Shown here piece after piece: positions 13,973 to 15,616 of a stretch of DNA of 15,616 nt. The stretch is taken from positions 1 to 15,616 of the forward strand of contig DFAQ01000050.1 of the NCBI GenBank assembly GCA_002365865.1, in the 5' to 3' direction. This stretch comes from Pelotomaculum sp. UBA3102. GTDB taxonomy: Bacteria > Bacillota > Desulfotomaculia > Desulfotomaculales > Pelotomaculaceae. How positions within the stretch are numbered: the first letter of the stretch is position 1; each line of letters begins with the position of its first letter. The translations under genes and the position numbers were made by a program. Under the pieces are notes generated by a model, which worked only from the letters and a program-made list of their open reading frames with translations, was not told the DNA's origin and did no database searches.

Positions 13973-14637
13973 CTTCCACTAGCCCCCTCATTAATTACCA
14001 TGGTCTGCCTGTTGATAAAATACTGTTGGATACTCCCGACCACGTTAAATATAACCCAGTACAAAGCCAGCCCCGCCGGAACCTTGCTTGAAATCCATCC
14101 GATAAACACAGGCATCATATACAACATCATCCTCTGGGTGGGATCTGATGTAGTTGTCGTCATTTTTGACTGAAAGTAGGTGGTAACCGCGGCTAAAACC
14201 GGCAATAAAAAATACGGGTCGGTACCGCTTAAATTAGGTACCCAAATAAAACTGGCATGTGCCTCGTTAATATACGGAAATTCGAACAATGACCGGTAAA
14301 GAGCTAACAGAACCGGCATCTGAACCAGCAACGGCAAGCAACCCGCTGCCGGGTTCACATTATGTTCTTTATATAATTCCATGGTTTTTTGTTGCATTTT
14401 TTTCGGATCTTTATCTTTCCACTTTTTCTGGATCTCTTTTAACTTGGGCTGCAATTGCTGCATGGCCAGCATTGATTTCATTTGCTTCTTTGTAAGTGGA
14501 TAAAGTGCTACTTTTATTAAAACAGTTAATAAAATGATCGCAATTCCGTAACTCGGTACGCCAACACTCACTGTCAACGAGTACAGCCAATTTAAAAGCC
14601 AGGTCATCCCATCTACAAGGGCACCAAAAAGCTGCAA
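13969..14637 (-). CDS. yidC: Membrane protein insertase YidC/Oxa1 family (SpoIIIJ-like)
   Basis: A 222-residue YidC-family insertase that places proteins into the cytoplasmic membrane alone or with Sec. About five membrane segments are expected, with the signature VPSYGIAIILLTVLIKVALYPLTKKQMKSM (28-57), a charged cytoplasmic hairpin (QLQPKLKEIQKKWKDKDPKK, 61-80), NPAAGCLPLLVQMPVLLALY (95-114) and PAGLALYWVIFNVVGSIQQY near the end. The groove position usually held by Arg is Lys42. No lipobox cysteine or cleavable signal is seen at the N-terminus. TTG at 14637 is chosen because GGGGAGG lies 8 bases upstream; the frame extends 12 codons further to another TTG that has no such site. It is preceded by yidD and followed by jag with a 4-base overlap. 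Confidence 0.93.
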   Translation of the reverse strand: MQLFGALVDGMTWLLNWLYSLTVSVGVPSYGIAIILLTVLIKVALYPLTKKQMKSMLAMQQLQPKLKEIQKKWKDKDPKKMQQKTMELYKEHNVNPAAGCLPLLVQMPVLLALYRSLFEFPYINEAHASFIWVPNLSGTDPYFLLPVLAAVTTYFQSKMTTTTSDPTQRMMLYMMPVFIGWISSKVPAGLALYWVIFNVVGSIQQYFINRQTMVINEGASGR

Positions 14638-14696
14638 ATTTTCCGCCTCCCCGGTAACTCTGGCAACTCTCAATAATGCCTGTCTTGTTTTTTAGT

Positions 14697-14903
14697 TTAC
14701 AACGGATCGTAACCACCCGGATTAAAAGGATGGCATTTCAACAGTCTTTTTACTGCCATCCACGAACCCTTTACCACGCCAAGTTTTTCGATCGCCTCCA
14801 GGGCGTAACTCGAACAAGTGGGATAAAAACGACAAACAGGCCTTTTTACAGGAGATATTACTAATTGGTAAAGTCTGATTAATAAAATTAAAGAACCCCG
14901 CAC
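14697..14903 (-). CDS. yidD: Membrane protein insertion efficiency factor YidD
   Basis: A 68-residue YidD protein, a small membrane-associated factor that helps YidC-dependent insertion. An N-terminal amphipathic stretch (LILLIRLYQLVISP) is followed by the invariant CRFYPTCSSYALEAI (24-38) and the closing KCHPFNPGGYDPL. The start is GTG at 14903, 8 bases after AGGAG, which lies in the last codons of rnpA; only 4 bases separate the two genes, so translation is likely coupled. yidC follows 59 bases downstream. Confidence 0.95.
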   Translation of the reverse strand: MRGSLILLIRLYQLVISPVKRPVCRFYPTCSSYALEAIEKLGVVKGSWMAVKRLLKCHPFNPGGYDPL

Positions 14904-14907
14904 GGGC

Positions 14908-15246
14908 TCATCTCCTTCTTAGACTGGCCTTTTTAAGCAGTCTTAACAAACTATCTTCAATCTGCCGGTAATTTAAATATACAATATCGCGTCTTGCTAT
15001 GATAATATAATCAAACCCACACAGGAAATTTTCCAAATTTAAGCGACATACTTCTTTAAACCGACGTTTTATTTTATTTCTTACAACAGCATTGCCTATT
15101 TTTTTACTGATGGTAAACCCAAACCGACAAATTTTGATATTATTTTTTAAAACATACAAAACCATATACCGGTCGGCATAAGACTTCCCCCGGTGATATA
15201 CTCTCCGGTAATCCTTATTCTTTTTTATAATATTTAAGGCACTCAT
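14908..15246 (-). CDS. rnpA: Ribonuclease P protein component
   Basis: A 112-residue RNase P protein, which binds the catalytic RNase P RNA and assists removal of tRNA 5' leaders. The opening IIKKNKDYRRVYHRGKS corresponds to the family's LKKxxDFxxVxxxGKS; RFGFTISKKIGNAVVRNKIKRRFKE (41-65) holds the RNR signature (here RNKIKRR) and the DYIIIARRDI strand follows. The ATG at 15246 has only a weak upstream site (GGTAAAGA), unlike neighbouring genes, which may lower its translation relative to rpmH. The protein is shorter at the C-terminus than some homologues but complete (LLRLLKKASLRRR). Confidence 0.96.
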   Translation of the reverse strand: MSALNIIKKNKDYRRVYHRGKSYADRYMVLYVLKNNIKICRFGFTISKKIGNAVVRNKIKRRFKEVCRLNLENFLCGFDYIIIARRDIVYLNYRQIEDSLLRLLKKASLRRR

Positions 15247-15304
15247 TAATTTTAAATCTTTACCGTTTCCTATTCTACCATATTTTTAAAACTATATACA
15301 GGCA

Positions 15305-15334
15305 GTAAGGCCACTTTGACTTTAGCGGCCTTAC
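15305..15334 (-). other. Stem-loop overlapping the rpmH stop codon
   Basis: GTAAGGCC and GGCCTTAC (15327-15334 and 15305-15312) form a perfect 8-bp stem that can extend by GCT/AGT with one G-U pair. It contains the rpmH stop codon. No U-run follows immediately (CTGCCTGTATATAGTTTT), so it is more likely an attenuator or processing/stability element between rpmH and rnpA than a full terminator. Confidence 0.5.
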
Positions 15335-15465
15335 GCAGTCAATCTTTTTCTACTCTTCAATCTTCTCCTTTTAATAATCTTTCTTCCGGACGGGCTGGCC
15401 ATCCTCTTTAAAAAACCGTGTATTCTTTTGTGTTTCCTGTTTTTGGGTTGATAAGTACGTTTTAT
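15331..15465 (-). CDS. rpmH: 50S ribosomal protein bL34 with apparent non-AUG start
   Basis: The highly basic bL34, KRTYQPKNRKHKRIHGFLKR then MASPSGRKIIKRRRLKSRKRLTA, is unmistakable and would be exactly 44 residues if counted from the codon at 15463-15465. That codon is ATA, and the codon before it is ATT (15466-15468). A perfect AGGAGG (15475-15480) lies 9 bases from ATA and 6 from ATT. No in-frame ATG, GTG or TTG lies between the AGGAGG and the conserved sequence; the nearest is ATG at 15498, upstream of the AGGAGG and without a site of its own, which would add 11 residues (55 in total). The gene is first in the rpmH-rnpA-yidD-yidC-jag operon and has a consensus promoter at 15553-15581. 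The identity is certain; the exact start is not. Confidence 0.93.
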   Translation of the reverse strand: MKRTYQPKNRKHKRIHGFLKRMASPSGRKIIKRRRLKSRKRLTA

Positions 15466-15474
15466 AATAAAACA

Positions 15475-15480
15475 CCTCCT
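15475..15480 (-). promoter_or_regulatory. Ribosome binding site of rpmH
   Basis: AGGAGG on the minus strand, followed by TGTTTT and then ATT ATA AAA. Its position argues for initiation at ATT or ATA and against the ATG upstream at 15498. Confidence 0.75.
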
Positions 15481-15552
15481 TTTGTGATCAATACCCATCA
15501 AATTTCGAATTTAATATTTATTTAAGTATCTTTCTTTAGACACACACTTCCA

Positions 15553-15581
15553 ATTATATACTATTCAATTTTAGCCGTCAA
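15553..15581 (-). promoter_or_regulatory. Strong promoter of the rpmH operon
   Basis: On the minus strand TTGACG (15576-15581), a 17-base spacer and a perfect TATAAT (15553-15558) form a near-consensus SigA promoter. The transcript should start near 15546, leaving a leader of about 75-80 bases before rpmH. The 35 bases to the window edge show no DnaA box. Confidence 0.88.
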
Positions 15582-15616
15582 GAAGCATTCTGAACGAGCA
15601 TTTTGCTTTGTAAGCA

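Overview
The window is the origin-proximal 'rpmH side' of a Gram-positive, endospore-forming chromosome. Read on the minus strand from the right edge, the order is rpmH, rnpA, yidD, yidC, jag/khpB, mnmE, mnmG, rsmG, parA/soj, parB/spo0J, then (after several accessory genes) a DUF951 protein, rpsF and ssb. This is the well-known order next to dnaA/oriC in Bacillus and Clostridia; dnaA and oriC should lie just past base 15616. The sporulation-associated YyaC protein, a perfect parS site, strong AGGAGG-type ribosome binding sites, frequent TTG/GTG starts and intermediate base composition suggest a spore-forming member of the Clostridia, probably a Peptococcales/Desulfotomaculum-Pelotomaculum type. 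That placement is an inference from gene content.

Layout. 1-127: part of a GC-rich repeat-like sequence downstream of ssb. 128-874: rpsF-ssb operon (minus) with a near-consensus promoter at 959-988. 1081-1407: a small carbohydrate-binding-module protein on the plus strand. 1417-4986: minus-strand DUF951, M18 aminopeptidase, CvpA-family membrane protein and YkvI-family transporter-like protein. 5145-5750: plus-strand yyaC, ending at a bidirectional terminator shared with the convergent small UPF0180 gene (5835-6074). 6262-7482: plus-strand LarC-like protein. 7484-7499: parS, sitting in the 18-bp gap between the convergent larC-like gene and parB. 7501-9130: parB and parA. 9239-13288: rsmG, mnmG, mnmE, closed by a terminator at 9208-9231. 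13352-15465: jag, yidC, yidD, rnpA, rpmH, driven by a consensus promoter at 15553-15581.

How the genes work together. The right half is housekeeping: ribosomal protein bL34, RNase P protein, the membrane insertase with its RNA-binding partner, the MnmE-MnmG wobble-uridine modification pair, an rRNA methyltransferase, and the ParABS segregation system with its own parS. The left half is more variable: peptide turnover, membrane proteins, a spore protein, a starch/glycogen-type binding module and a divergent relative of the nickel-pincer cofactor enzyme LarC.

Most notable: (i) parS is the centre of a 28-bp perfect palindrome that contains both flanking stop codons and is followed by six T on the larC side, so it may double as a terminator; (ii) rpmH has no ATG, GTG or TTG at its conserved first position but ATA (preceded by ATT) behind a perfect AGGAGG, and parA shows a similar ATC-ATA arrangement; (iii) the LarC-like protein keeps the C-terminal half but has lost the N-terminal family motifs; (iv) rpsR does not follow ssb within the window, where a repeat-like sequence is found instead. 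No complete mobile element, CRISPR array, tRNA or rRNA was seen, and no gene-free stretch exceeds about 210 bases.
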